Position numbers and translations under genes: made by a program. The notes beneath the pieces are model-generated. The model had not been told where the DNA came from and ran no database searches. It saw nothing but the letters and a program-made list of their open reading frames with translations. Of a stretch of DNA of 64,000 bases, positions 22,682-34,843 are shown piece by piece. Numbering within the stretch: the stretch's first letter is position 1; every line of letters begins with the position of its first letter. This stretch comes from Dictyophora rubrovolvata (taxonomy: Eukaryota; Basidiomycota; Agaricomycetes; Phallales; Phallaceae), in assembly GCA_029959195.1 (NCBI GenBank), contig CP114117.1, forward strand, positions 2,418,001 to 2,482,000, in the 5' to 3' direction.

Positions 22682-23941
22682 ATGGATTACCCCGAACCTC
22701 TGGACTATCGAGAACGGTTTGACAATGATTTGAGCGTGTTTGAGTTGGTGTGGAGGGATCATTATTACTTTCTACTACAACGTGGATATCGACTTCGACC
22801 ACGGTACAAACCAGGTTGGCAAGGCTCTTGGCTGACCAACGGCAAGGACATGATGGACTGCGAAGACCACATATATAAGTCCGTACGTACTATATTTATT
22901 GTTTGGTGTGAGATTATCCAAGTATTTTACAGGAAAACTATGTACTGGACGCGGTCCGTGTCTCGGATGGTGTCAAAGTTGCACTCAAACTTGTCTATAC
23001 CAATAAAGAAGAAATACCAATAGGACTTTATTTTTCGTCGGCACATCGGAACTCAGATGAACGAAACCGTTGTGTTTCAATTTTAGACGTCATTCCTGTG
23101 CCTTATAACGACGTTTCCGCCTTCATTGTAATGCCTTTCTTGCGGCATTTTGCCCATCCGGTTTTCAAACGAAAAGTCGAATGCATAGAGGCATTTTATC
23201 AAATGCTCGAGGTAATTACTCCAGAATATCCTTGATGTACGAACAAACATGGACGCTACACTATAGGGAATCGAATTTATGCATGAAAACAATGTAGCTC
23301 ACAGGTATGCTGGCTTGGAAAATTGAAGTTTGAGAGTATTAATTCCCCAACTAGAGATGCCTGTTATTTCAATTTTGTTATGGATGCTACAGAGATAATT
23401 CCTGAGGGATTCCACCTCTGTAAAGCAACAACATATGATGGGATACGCTGGATAAACAACCACAAATCTCGAAAGGCCGTCGGACCTATCAAGTATTATT
23501 GGATTGACTTTGGCCTTTCCAGTCGTTTTCTCAGCTTCGAACAGCGTGAATTGGTATACGGATGCGCGGGGCAAGAAAAATGTGTTCCAGAATTATCTCA
23601 CGTTGTGCCATATGATCCATTCAAAGTCGATATATTCCAAGTGGGCATGACGATGAAACGTGTTTGTATGGTAAATCCGTTTTTCTCTTACTTATCGTTG
23701 ATATTACTGGAACTTTGGGCAGGAGTACGAAGGGCTTGATTTTATGTGGCCTTTCATCAACTACCTTACACAGAAAGATCCGAATCTTCGCCCGTCTGCG
23801 TCCGAGGCCATGTCAGAATTTAAACGCTTAATTAAACCGTTAGGTCGTAGCAAACTCAATGGCTTTGTGATTCACAATATAGTAGTCGACAAATCGGGAA
23901 AGCGGAGTAGGCTAAGGAGGAAAAAGATATCTGCTTGGTGA
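22682..23941 (+). CDS. Atypical protein kinase, agaric-type orphan
   Basis: The product carries the kinase landmarks in order: VALKLVYTNKEEI (the VAIK lysine), FIVMPFLRHF (hinge), GIEFMHENNVAHR joined across an intron to DACYFNFVMDA (catalytic HRD with Asp and Asn kept, but the usual Lys two places after Asp is Cys), IDFGLSSRF (DFG), and a C-lobe ending NYLTQKDPNLRPSASEAM with the conserved Arg. The N-terminal part, DYRERFDNDLSVFELVWRDH and RGYRLRPRYKPGWQGSW, resembles a large group of uncharacterised kinases in mushroom genomes. Start at 22682 is the ATG nearest this conserved segment; ATGs in the same frame at 22571 and 22628 are alternatives. It may be active, but the altered catalytic loop leaves that open. 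Confidence 0.7.
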
Positions 23942-25730
23942 GTTGTCAAATGACGCATACCATTCGAAGATTAAAGGAAGAGGCTGTTGTAGGAAAAAGC
24001 GCAAGGTGGCAAACATGCTCGCGTGGATACGTAACGACCCCAAGGTCGTATGACGTTGGCGTCCTTTTCCTCCTCTTTATTAATATCGACTGCTCGTTGA
24101 ACATGCTTTCTTTTTGCTGTGAAAACTGCCCGAATGATCACACCTTAGATCGAAGGAGTCTCATTTATCTGTCTATCATAGTAGTATCTGAAAAGACTCT
24201 GAAGATTATCTTTTGAGATCCGGAGAGCGGTACGCTCGGTAAATAATTTGTACATGGCCAATGATATTTTTGGTAAGGTCCCTGCTTCGTTGTTGTTTCT
24301 CCTTCCCGTTCAGCCTGGGCGCTGATGATCTTTGGTCGGAAATGTAAATTCAGATCATAAGACGCCAGCAAAGGACGTCCAGTCTCTTTCGCGTGTTGCA
24401 TCGCATTTGTGAGCCGATTGACACTGCAGGGTCGATTAGAAGCGTTTGTGAGAAGAATTGGCCAGAAGTGTGGTGAAAGACCTTGGCTAGGCTCGAGAGG
24501 TGACTGGACACGAAGACCAAACCCGGATACGACTGACAATGGGTTTTTTTGGAGTGCGCATTGTCCAATTGGCTAGTTTGGATTGGGCACCAAACCCGCC
24601 ACGCCTGTCAGTGAGAGTGCTACATTGTCCGAATACGTCTTTTGTGTCCATGAAAGATTTTTTGGCCAACATTGCGGAAGGACCCGGCGCGCAGCGCCCA
24701 GTTTGGACAAAGGGTTCTTTTGCTCAGGATCGACCATTCGTGGACTTAGTGCTATGCCCTTGCTCCATCTCCATAAAAAATATTTCGATATGCACAGCCT
24801 TTTAAACTTATTTTATCGAAAGCACATACACAGACGCAAGAAGTATTTTAACCGAGTCAGATGACATTCGAAGCCCATAAAAGGAGAAAATGGCGCGTAG
24901 TACTTACCAAATCTAGAAGATGACTCCTATTTTATTGTCCAGTCTCCTAATTGACCTGAAGGGACAATCTAAAACGAAGCAAGCACGAGGACAAAATAAG
25001 TTATCGGACTGAGATTATCACCTGATTGTCCCACTGTCCTAGTAATTGATAGCTAACGCGGTGCGGGTCTTTGCAGTCTCCAGGAAAGAAGACGACCATC
25101 GATTATCAGTTCGAGATCTCCCTATAGAAATTGAGAGAGGCCCAGATTTCGATTCTGCATCCTCATTTCGGAACTTCTGTTGTTCGAAATAAAGCTTGAG
25201 AGTAATGAGTACTACTCGATGTACCCTTTGAATTACTAGATTATATGAAGTCTTTGCAAAAAAATGCCCTATCATCTTGGGCATATGCCATTTTACTTAC
25301 TCGATGATTAGCGTCAAAATCCCACAATTCCATTCCGAGACTCCAACACGCGAATTACTGGCTTCGGGCATGTTCAGATCGCCGAGTAGCGGGGCCGGCA
25401 CTGACCGGCGAGGCGATCACGGTGCTAACTTGTCCTACAAACTTCGAACCGGTTAAATCTACAAAGTTTATCACTGCCATAACTTGTAACAATCAATGTC
25501 CTGCCTATTCCTTTTTCTTGTGGCCAGAACTTGAAGGTTGTCCTGGAGGAAAATAAAATCGTTCAGAGATCCGCTGGTAATAAATATATAGCATCTTTTT
25601 CCTACACCATTCCTGAAAAACAAATGTTCAGAATATATTTAGTACTCAATATGTAGTGACTCGAACAATAAACTTTACAAGTTCGGTTCAAAATGAGGTC
25701 AACCGCAAGGCCGAATGGAACATTAGTACA
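23942..25730. other. Gene-poor stretch, possible gene debris
   Basis: No intact gene is recognised. A minus-strand reading at about 24260-24540 (SGFGLRVQSPLEPSQGLSPH and onward) has protein-like composition but no recognisable family, and open frames on both strands overlap around 24500-24860. This may be the remains of a lost gene or of a mobile element. Confidence 0.35.
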
Positions 25731-25732
25731 AG

Positions 25733-26515
25733 TTGTTATTTATTACCACTTTTTACTGCTCTTTATTCTACGATCCATTCTCAATATATGGTATTGTGTC
25801 ACGCTCTGTGTGCCCCAGAGTCCAAACCCGGATTATCCCAAATCCCGTACTACATACCCTGTATTTCCTCTTAACTCCGAGACCTGTACTCCATCCGTAC
25901 TCCGTATCAGACATCTTCCTTAAGGGGATGTGTATTCCGCTCGCTTAGTAATAAGGTACCTGGTTGTCATCTTGGCTTGCACTAGTCAATTCCCACTTTC
26001 CCTTATTTGTCATTATCCCCATTTACGTAGTTCCGCTCCCTCCTGTATTTAAACCCCAGCTCCCTCAGCTGTGGATCCTCAGTCTGAATATAATCAGTTA
26101 ATCAGTTACTCTCTCGTCTCTAATCCGTCTCGTACTCTTAATCCATATTGCATAGTTGGCTCGGACTTAACGTTTGAGTCAACTCATACTTATTGTTCAC
26201 GTTGTCAAAGACGACGTAGACTTGTACTCCGTTGTCGTATCACGCATTGTCGGACTTGTACATACTTGCGTACTTCCTCATATTCCGAAATCGAGGGATA
26301 TCGTAAGCTGGGCGAGTGGGCGCAACATATAAGTTGAAGCCAAGTCCCTCACCCCATACTTCAGTACTCCGTCTCCTGTCTGACCCCGTGGTCCGGACTT
26401 CTTCGGAACTATCCGGAATAGCTTCGGGCCACCGTATGTAACATATTGCCTGTCTCTGCTTTCTTAAGATCTGGATCTTCTATCTTCAATCACGACTGAA
26501 ATAACATCTCTAACA
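25733..26515. mobile_element. Possible solo LTR-like remnant
   Basis: The interval is bounded by TGTTA and TAACA, contains a TATA-like TATTTAAA stretch in a promoter-like context near 26046, and has no coding content. No target-site duplication was found at these borders and no internal retroelement genes flank it, so this is a weak call. An ordinary AT/CT-rich intergenic region is equally possible. Confidence 0.2.
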
Positions 26516-26631
26516 AATACCTCCAGAGGGAGTAAAGGCTTCTAACAGAAGCAACTACGAAGCACTTTAGAATTTCCATTTACCGTGTTCAGGTGCAGGT
26601 GCACCCGATGGTGACCCAATGCCGCTCCTTA

Positions 26632-26978
26632 TTGCCGTTTGCAAAATAGTTTTCCAGCTTTAGTTTCACACTAAAACTTCAAAGTTGAGCAAAACCACTT
26701 GTAAAAATTAAAAGAAATTTATACAATGAATTTTAGAACAAATCATTTTATATAATAATTTTTTAGATGAGAAATTATCTATGTGACTATACTTCAGATA
26801 CTGAACTGTATGTACTTTTCGAAGGTTCCTCATTCATAAAAATTATTACAGGTATCAAACATGTACTAAAATTCATTGTATAATTTTCTTTGATTTTAAC
26901 AAGAAATTTTGGAATTTTCACTTGATTTTGGGATTTTGGTGTGAAACTGAAGCTGGAAAACTATTTTGCAAACAGCAA
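26632..26978. mobile_element. Foldback MITE, 347 bp, flanked by TA
   Basis: The ends are inverted repeats: the left begins TTGCCGTTTGCAAAATAG and the right, read in reverse complement, TTGCTGTTTGCAAAATAG. The outer 40 bp differ at only two positions. Looser inverted similarity continues inward for about 120 bp per side, so nearly the whole element folds on itself. A TA dinucleotide sits immediately outside both ends (26630-26631 and 26979-26980), as expected for a Tc1/mariner-type target site. There is no transposase ORF, so it is non-autonomous. Confidence 0.8.
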
Positions 26979-27002
26979 TAAACAGTTTTTTCTACTTACA
27001 GT

Positions 27003-27206
27003 CAAGGCTTGAATATCGGGATCCCATGCTGTAGGGCCATAAATATCAGCAATGGGCTCGAAAATATATCCGACCTGTAATGCCAACAACTGATTTCTTT
27101 CCTGCAATCCAAGCGGCCATGCTGAGGAGGATCCGGAATGCAGAAGGTACTTTGCAAAGCTGGCGTGCTGAAAAGCGAAACATCTTCTTGCAAAGCATTC
27201 GATCAT
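27003..27206 (-). pseudogene. Fragment resembling phosphopantetheine adenylyltransferase
   Basis: The minus strand reads PIADIYGPTAWDPDIQAL, which closely matches the conserved segment before the VSKET motif in eukaryotic phosphopantetheine adenylyltransferases (CoA biosynthesis). A perfect-looking donor GTAAGTAG follows at 27002, and the MITE lies just beyond, inside what would be the intron. I could not find the expected continuation (VSKET and the rest) below 26630, nor the nucleotide-binding HxGH motif upstream. It therefore looks like a gene fragment or relic rather than a working gene. Confidence 0.45.
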
Positions 27207-27973
27207 ATGTTGAAGATCATAAAATTTGAACGTCTTTTATATTGGCAGCCAAGTAATGGGTTCAGAGTCTAGCAAGAAGTCGAGAAGTGGGGTGGGCTGA
27301 ACCTGAAGGCGCAGCACTGTTCTAGTCACTTGATGAAAGGGGTGTCGAAAATGACCATTACGAAGTTGCTCTGAACGCCATGATGAGGACGATTTCGGAA
27401 ACCAAAAGGACGGTGATATCGCAATTGTATGTATGAGAAAGGACGTTTGGCGTTTTTGATGCGGGGAGGCGGTTTTGGGATGGTCTCAGCTGCGTCTGGC
27501 ACACGATACAGCCATAACATCCGAGATTCAGAGCTCAAGAGCTTGGAATATGATTGTCGATCTCACCTGTATTATATAACAAATTGGATTTGAGTGCAAC
27601 AGCCTCAACAGATACACAACACTACAGTTTCGATTTTTTTTTTTCATTTCAGTTCTGGATACAGTGACGATAGGCTGCGCGCCTTTAAGAAACTCAAAAA
27701 ACATTTGGTCGTTCATCCAAATCGGTGATGAATTACATATTACTTGCCATTACTACCAAGTGACTAGGACATAGAAGGTTTAGTGGCGCTCTGTGGCCCA
27801 TCACGTAATCACCCGTTGCTTCCTCTTTTACAGGACGACCGATCAACCATAAGGGCGTTCGTCATCGTTTGACGTTGACCTTCTCCCTTTCTCTTTTTCC
27901 CTTGTCGTTTTCCTTCTCGAAAACGACGGTTTTTTAAATTCCACTCGTTAATCGTATTTTATTAATCACCGCT
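27207..27973. other. Intergenic and promoter of the DHHC gene
   Basis: Minus-strand ORFs in this interval show no recognisable family. From about 27870 the plus strand becomes pyrimidine-rich before the start of the palmitoyltransferase. Confidence 0.4.
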
Positions 27974-30233
27974 ATGTTATCATCTTCAGCAGAAGAGACA
28001 GGATCTCCTCAGTCACAGGCTCAACCCGAATCAATTCCACTACCGTCTACACCAATCTCGCCTTCCTTCCATCTTCAGATTCCTACGCACTCGTCTCCAA
28101 CCAGACAAACACATACTTCAACCCCATCTTCAAGCTCGGCATCCACTACTGGTTCTTTGTCTTTGAAAAACAAATCTGTTCCACAGCCTCTGACGCTGTC
28201 TCCCCCGCTTCCAATAGGATCGTTACAACCAGCAGGCGTGGCAGCAGTTGCCCCTTTCACCCATCAATCGGAACTACCATCCATCGCAGCTCGCCGTGCG
28301 AACAGTAACACTCCTGGAACGATGAAATCTGGTGGCCGTGAGTTACTTTTGCCAATTGGCGTTCGCTCGCGATCTGGTTCTGGCGTTTCATCTGATATGC
28401 CGGCAAGTCCGACAAGTCCAACTAGGTTGCGGAACAGTTTGGATAAAGTGCTGCGGCGAGATGGCGCGATGACGATGGCAAGCTCAGTTACGGATGCTAG
28501 TCCCGTGTCGCCTTCTTCTGCTATGCGGCTCAGTCCTGTTAGTCCACGTCAGGCTCGGTTTGCTCAAAATTTGGCGGAGCGCGATCGCGACAATGTTATT
28601 TACACGGGAGATGGTAGTTCATTTCCCCCACGTTCTCCTCACTCAATTCGTTCACGGCACTCGGCACAATCATTAGGACCTCCTTCACCTTCTCGTTCTG
28701 CAGCAGGAATGGGCCCTTCTTCTGCAAGTCCCATCCGGAGTGAACATTTCCCTCCGCATCCTCAAAGTCCTGAATCTAAGCAGATTATGAAGCAGTCATC
28801 TGCAGCTTCTCTGACAACGTCTATGGCTATTCAACCGCGGCAGACTCCCTCAAAATATCCATTCTCTCCACATCCGCCTCAGGATACCCAGGTTTTTGTT
28901 CCTCAAATTTCGGAAAAAACAGGCAAGCATAAACGGAAATATGAAGGCTATCCTTCAAAGAATCGGTTCTTCTTGGGTGGGCGAATTCTTACAGGCGGCG
29001 ATACCCCTGTACCTTTCATGTTGAGCATCACACTTGTTCTTGGCATTGCAGGCACATGGTTTGGGACTACCGCTGTGTGGTGGTGGCACAATGAAAGTCC
29101 AGCTGTTGCGATTGTCGGTGCTTATATGTGTCTGCTTACTATCTCGAGTATGATGGCTACAGTCAGTAATCGTAGTTTTATTTGTTGACCTTCATGATGA
29201 CTGATTATCATACCATCTAGGCATTTCGAGACCCAGGTATCATGCCTCGAGATTTGGATCCTGATCCTCCCTATTCTGCTTTTTCACCATCTGACGGTTC
29301 TCCAAAAATTCCTTTGCCGAGGGAGGTCCGCATACGTGACGGCGTGTTCGTTAATTAATTGTTCTTCCTTGCGCTTCTTTTCACTCAGTCTTCCTTTCCA
29401 GTATTCGGAACAAGTATTGCGTCACATGTAGAACATATCGATCACCTCGTGCAAGCCATTGCAAGACGTGCGATAACTGCGTTGACGGCTGTGATCATCA
29501 TTGTCAGTGGGTGAACAATTGTGTAGGACGACGAAATTATACCTCGTTCATAACGTTCGTTGTCGTTGCCGTATGTTTTTTTTTATTTATTTTACTATCT
29601 CAAGAGTATCACCATACTCACAACCTCGTCCGTATTACCCTTAGTGTCTAACACTTGCACTTGTAATTGTGACAGCGGGTATACACTTGTTCGAAGTAAC
29701 GAGACAGGATCATACTTCCTTTGGGCATGCTTTACATCTCGCTGCGGGTAGCGCCGTAGTGTTTTCTATCAGTATTGTCGTTATATGGCCCTTGCTCTCC
29801 TTATTTGGTTATCATATTCGTGTGGGTACTACGCTTCCGATTTCATTTTTTTCAAGTGATAAACTTGCAATGTGACTGACTAAGCGTATTAGCTTCTGAT
29901 CCTCAATATCACAACGATCGAACAAGTGAGTCTATGGTACAGCCTATGTGGGCAAGCAATGAGGTTAAAAGAATATTGATGCGTTTGTTTTAGCTTCGTA
30001 ATAACTATGAAAAACAATTGGCAGAAGGGCCACCACAACCGATTTATAATCCGTTTTCTTATGGGAAATGGTACAGGAATGTAGCATATCTGCTATGTAG
30101 ACCCGAGGGGTTCACGTGGATCGAGGCGTCTGCTGTGAAGATGGATGATCAGCGGCAGATTAATCCTGCGGCATATGAAGATTGGGAGATTGTTGATCGT
30201 GAAGAGATGGTGTCAATGCCTAGTAAGGCCTAA
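27974..30233 (+). CDS. ERF2: DHHC palmitoyltransferase, Erf2-like
   Basis: This membrane enzyme attaches palmitate to cysteines of proteins such as Ras. The N-terminal 300 residues are Ser/Pro-rich and probably disordered cytosolic sequence. Then comes [20 protein letters not shown], two membrane segments ([16 protein letters not shown] and [19 protein letters not shown]), [18 protein letters not shown], and the zinc-binding DHHC domain: [35 protein letters not shown] and RRNYTSF. Two more membrane segments follow ([13 protein letters not shown] and [15 protein letters not shown]), then TTIEQLRNNYEK and [19 protein letters not shown]. The topology and the TTxE and GPxNPF-like motifs fit Erf2. 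At least five introns. Alternative: another PFA-type DHHC protein, though the R[DN]PG context favours Erf2. Confidence 0.87.
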
Positions 30234-31983
30234 AAGCCCAGAAGAGCGCGCAAAGTTTCCAGTATGTCCAGTGGCTTTATTGCCTTTTTCTTCCTCTTTT
30301 CACATTTTTGTGCTAATTCTAGTTTTCTTTTACCTCATTCTATTATTACTCTTGGAATGGATCCCAGGATCGCATCAGATTACACCAGCCGATGATGTGC
30401 CTATCATTTTTGGAGAGAACGGCACACATACGTTGCCGTCACAACCTTTGTTCCTCGTTCTCCTTTGACCTTTTGTGGCATGTTTCTTTTCACGTTTTTT
30501 CAATGAAGACGGTTTTTCTATCCCCTCTCGAAGGTGGTGTGCCTGACAGGGGCTCTTTTCTTCTTCAAGATCTCATGGCATTCATATATAGATAACACCT
30601 AATTTTGCATATTGTTCTTCCACCTTTCCTTTTATTTCGTATTTTTGCATTGTTCAAATTGTAATCTTCAAAGGTTCCTTCACCCATCTATTGTCTAACT
30701 TAGAGGATGGGTATAATTAACCAATTAAATGGGTGTCTCATTTCTTCGGTTTTCAATAAAGTAATTACAAGTAGCTTTACAGTTTTTTTGTACGTTTTCA
30801 GTTGGTTAATAAAATGTTGGTGCATACTATATCTAGACTCTTTTACTCTATCACTTTGCAACGACAAATAGCAGACCGACCAATTGTTGTATAATGAATC
30901 CCGCGTGTAAAACGGCATGCCATATGGATCTCATGCTATGCCATTTCGCAATCCATACTTACGTTCCGTCGCATATGTATGTAGCCCGGAGCGAATCAGT
31001 GAATCAGGGACACACAAAGCGCACACAAGGATGTCCTAACCTGATTAAGGCCATCGGGTAACAGCCCGTAACAGCTCTCACCTCAGACTTACTTCAATCA
31101 GCTGTCCAATTGTCTGGCAATCCGGATAAGCGATTCCGAAAAGATTCCTATCGCAGAAAAAAAGATTTGAAGCGCGCTTTTTCGAAAGTGATTATATTCG
31201 CGCATCAATTGTGGAGCTAACGTTTACTTTGTGCCCATGATGCTTGTTTATGAGAAAGATGGAAATTGAAGTACATGCGTTATCTTTCATTGTTTTAATT
31301 TTGCCAAAAAAAAAACAACCATCATCATTTTGTGCCATATACTGTGTAATACCTTTTACGGAATAAAACGATTTGATATATTGCTTTGTGTATGCAGATA
31401 TTATCCTCTGAGGTGTAAATTGTCCTGGGGGAGTAAATTGTCTCAATGAAAACAAACGCTAGAACATCGCCTTGAATAGACGAGAAAGGCGTAGAATAAT
31501 ACAAATGGATGGCCATGTGAGTGAATATGTGCGCTCGAAAGGAAAAAAAAAAGGGACGCAACAACCGGAGCTCGCCAGACAATCGGGGCTATGCGAGATC
31601 AGACTCCGACTGGCGACCCCTTCTCCACTACTCCCCACCCCGTGTGAACGCTTGGCTTACTTTGTCGCTCACCATCACACCTTCCCTCGTATTCTTTCCC
31701 ATTTCTTCAGGTATGCTGGTTATTTGAACTTTAAGGCTGAGTTTTTGACTGACAAGCATCTTTTCTTCTTGTATAGTAAAAGTTTTTATATTCCTTTCTT
31801 ACTCCCGCACCACTCTCCTCTCTCGAAAGTGTGTTGTGAGGCTTGACTTTTTTTCCTTGTTACCCACTACACCTCGTCTCTCACACGCCTCTTCCTCAAA
31901 ATTTTCTTCCTCCCCTGAGGCGATTTTTTGCCCCTCCAAATCTCTGGAAATCAGTCTATCGTGGCTAACAGAATCCCGACAAA
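30234..31983. other. Long intergenic region upstream of the G-gamma gene
   Basis: 3' region of the DHHC gene, then about 1.2 kb with no recognisable gene, and from about 31600 a pyrimidine-rich leader for the G-gamma gene. A possible leader intron is present but its edges are unclear. Upstream regions of signalling genes are often long, so regulatory content is plausible but not shown. Confidence 0.4.
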
Positions 31984-32357
31984 ATGAATGCGCGTCCGCA
32001 TAAGCAGTCTATGTCAGAACTCAAACTTCGACGGTTGACGGAGCACAACCAACGGCTACGAGAAGATCTTGCACGACCGCGCATGCGAGTTAGTGAGGCC
32101 AGTCAAAGGTATAATACTATCATGTCTTGTGCTAGCGATTGTGAATCCTGAATTTACCCCTTCTCTTCATAGTCTGATTCGCTATTGTAAAACAACAAAA
32201 GACCATCTTGTGAGTGCTATGTTCTCCGTCAAGCTTCTGAAGTTTTTGCTTAATGTGTTTTCGCTCTGCGCAGGTTCCTTCAGTTTGGGGGCCGGTAGGC
32301 AAAGGCGAAGATCCATACGCTCCACAGCAGGATGGATGCAAATGTACCGTGATGTAG
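31984..32357 (+). CDS. Heterotrimeric G-protein gamma subunit
   Basis: The spliced product is 81 aa, the normal size for a fungal G-gamma. It starts [20 protein letters not shown], continues [20 protein letters not shown] (coiled coil that pairs with G-beta), [20 protein letters not shown], and ends DGCKCTVM. The final four residues form a CaaX box for prenylation, with an extra Cys two positions upstream that may be palmitoylated. Two introns, both GT-AG, are required and fit exactly. In basidiomycetes the G-beta-gamma dimer acts in pheromone and nutrient signalling at the plasma membrane. Confidence 0.93.
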
Positions 32358-33446
32358 ATCACCTCTCGTTGCCTTTCGAGACGGATATTCTCGTTTATAT
32401 ATACCACGACCTCACTTCGTCCTTCCTCATCTCACCCTTGTATCCGTCGAATACAACCCCCCTACACCCCATTCACTCGCCGCCCACAACCGCCAATACA
32501 TACACTATCTGACCATCCTTGCTATACTATCCTCGTTTCATTCGTCATTTCCAATTTCTCGATCTTCCATCTCTTCCCCCACAACACAACCCTATTGGGC
32601 TTGACCCCCACCCGTACTTACGGACATATGTCAAACTCCGCCCGCCCATTTTTCCTCCATTCCGTCCTATATTATAGAATTCTCAACAAGCCTTGCCATA
32701 TTTTTGTGTTTAATCTTCTTTTTTTCGACCCGTCTGTATTTATCGTGGATGATTTGATGCGATTCGTTGGTTAAATTGGATTTTTCTCCATTCATACCAA
32801 TCAATTAACCAACCAACCGGACAAGACGGATCCAGTGATATCAATGACGGATAGTGCAAGCAAGGATGGTTTAAACCGATTCTATTTTTCCTTTTTTCCT
32901 TTTCCCTCTCGTCTTTATTTTATCTCGTTTATCTTCTGTTGTTTTAGGTTTCCTTTTTTTTATTGTCCATTCCGCTATCATGTCTGCCAGCATCACACTC
33001 CTTATTCGTTCCTCTCTTCTCTTGTTATCATATCAATTTCTTCTTTTTTTTTTTTCAGTTTTTGCATTTCCACTATTATTGCAGTTACTTATATAGGGAA
33101 TGAACTTGCACATTCACCATGAAACTGGGAAACACCAGCAGACCTACTCGTCCCACCAGTTCGCCATTTACTAGTTACTAGTTACGTCTGAATGGCCCGA
33201 AACATGTGCTGTATTATGGATCTGGCTCAGCGCTTGCTTTTGGCGAATTCGAAATGTCAGACCACGACTGCGTCGGAACTGGAACCGGACTCGCCGTTCG
33301 TGTAAGCCGACTGGTCAGAATGGTATTTGATACATCCATGCTTCGTAAAAAAACGGACGATATAATAATAAGAAACCAACGTTTATTATTGTCCAGTACT
33401 TTCTCCCTATCGCCCATTCTCCTGTATTTCCGCTAGATTTTGTAGA
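32358..33446. other. Intergenic, pyrimidine-rich, no gene recognised
   Basis: 3' flank of the G-gamma gene followed by C/T-rich sequence and the upstream region of the TLC gene. The ORF at 33206-33436 has no recognisable motif and is probably chance. Confidence 0.45.
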
Positions 33447-34843
33447 ATGGCACTGGCATTCGCGATTGAACGCCTGAATACAACCTTGGAGCCCATTTCG
33501 CTTCCAATCGCTCGCGCGCTAGGTCTACCCCGACTCCCAACCTACTTCGGCACAATTTTACTGTCATATCTCGGATTCAATGTTATAGAGCGAATATCTC
33601 CTTTGGTATTTGAACGATTATCTCCCGAGCATTTTGGTAAGGCCTCGGAGCGTGTTAAGCAAGGATGGTATGCCTCCCCCCCCCCCTTCCCAGCCGCTAT
33701 ATTAGTCACCGTGGTCAAATCCATATATGATGCATTAAACTAGGTCGAATCGGGCATGTTCTACAGTTCATGCTGTTATTGTGGTTTACCTCGCTTCAAA
33801 AGCGATAACGAAGCCAGAAATATTGCTGGATAAGGTGCGCGGAACGCATCCTTCTGAGGGGATTATGGAGGCTTTTTCTGCTGGGTAAGTTACTAATCGA
33901 CTTGGGTCTGTTTCTCGTGAACTGAAAGAAGCTAACATTCTTGAATAATTCGAATAGGTAGTGAGTCTCTCTCAAGTTTCACCATTTCGAAACACGTGTT
34001 GACCGTGTACTTGGTACCGTATCCGTTTCAATAGTTTCATTTGGGACATTATGGAAGAATCTTTCTTTCATTATCAAGACCCAGCATTTGCACTCCACGG
34101 TATGTATCAACATTTCAACCACCTAAAACGTCGAATTACTCAAGATTTGGATACTTACGTAGGCGTTCTTGTTTTAATCGGTATAACCTTAACACTCCGA
34201 CCTTTATTCCCTTATACCAGCGTTACTTTTCTGTTTCAAGAATTGTACGTACACATGTCTTCCTGCGCCGTGTTCATTCTGGCTCAACTCTTCTTTTACA
34301 GAAGCACACCGTTCTTGAATTTACATTGGTCAGTAAAAATAAAGCATATCTTACTACCAAGCTACACACAAAAGCCAGGTTCTTAGATAAAACCAACCGC
34401 ACTGGCACAAAACTTCAACTCATTAATGGAATCCTTCTCATCTCCGTATTCTTCCTCGCCCGAATATGTTTTGGAACCCTTGCCGTAAGCACCCGCTATT
34501 CATTAGTGTGAAACATTTATCCGCATCGCATTAATTTCAAAACGTAAAACAAAAAACAGGCATACCGTTTCCACAAGTCACTCTTTGAAGTACGATCTAA
34601 TTCCACCGTGTCTAAACCCTTGTTTTGGACATACTTTTTGGGAACGATAGCTTTACAGATGTTAAATTGGTTTTGGTTCGTCTACTCATTTTTTCCCCAA
34701 AAATGTTTAATGAGACGATTGGCATGCATGCACATCTTGTTAGGATGTATAAAATGATTGCTGCGTTGCAAAAGAGGTTCCATGGTGAGGCCCATTCAAA
34801 GTCCGGAAAGACGGTACCGTTGAAAAGATCCAAATCTGATTGA
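33447..34843 (+). CDS. TLC-domain membrane protein (TMEM56/TLCD4-like)
   Basis: Multi-pass membrane protein of the TRAM-LAG1-CLN8 superfamily. Exons give LPTYFGTILLSYLGFNVIER, SPEHFGKASERVKQGW, HAVIVVYLASKAITKPEILL, YFIWDIMEESFFHYQDPAFA, ITLTLRPLFPYTSVTFLFQE, STPFLNLHWFLDKTNRTGTK (TLC-type pattern), LINGILLISVFFLARICFGT and FWTYFLGTIALQMLNWFW, then MYKMIAALQKRFHGE in a basic cytosolic tail ending KRSKSD. The TLC fold spans roughly residues 60-280. The last junction fits a GTTCGT donor. Ceramide synthases share the fold, but their Lag1 catalytic HHxxT motif is not seen, so a lipid-sensing or lipid-transport role like TLCD proteins is more likely. About six introns. Confidence 0.8.

Noticed and set aside
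25733-26515. LTR retroelement with target-site duplication
   Set aside because: TGTTA/TAACA ends are present but flanking bases do not match, so it is kept only as a weak possible remnant.
33206-33436. ORF upstream of the TLC gene
   Set aside because: No motif, no splice link to the TLC gene needed, and likely leader sequence.
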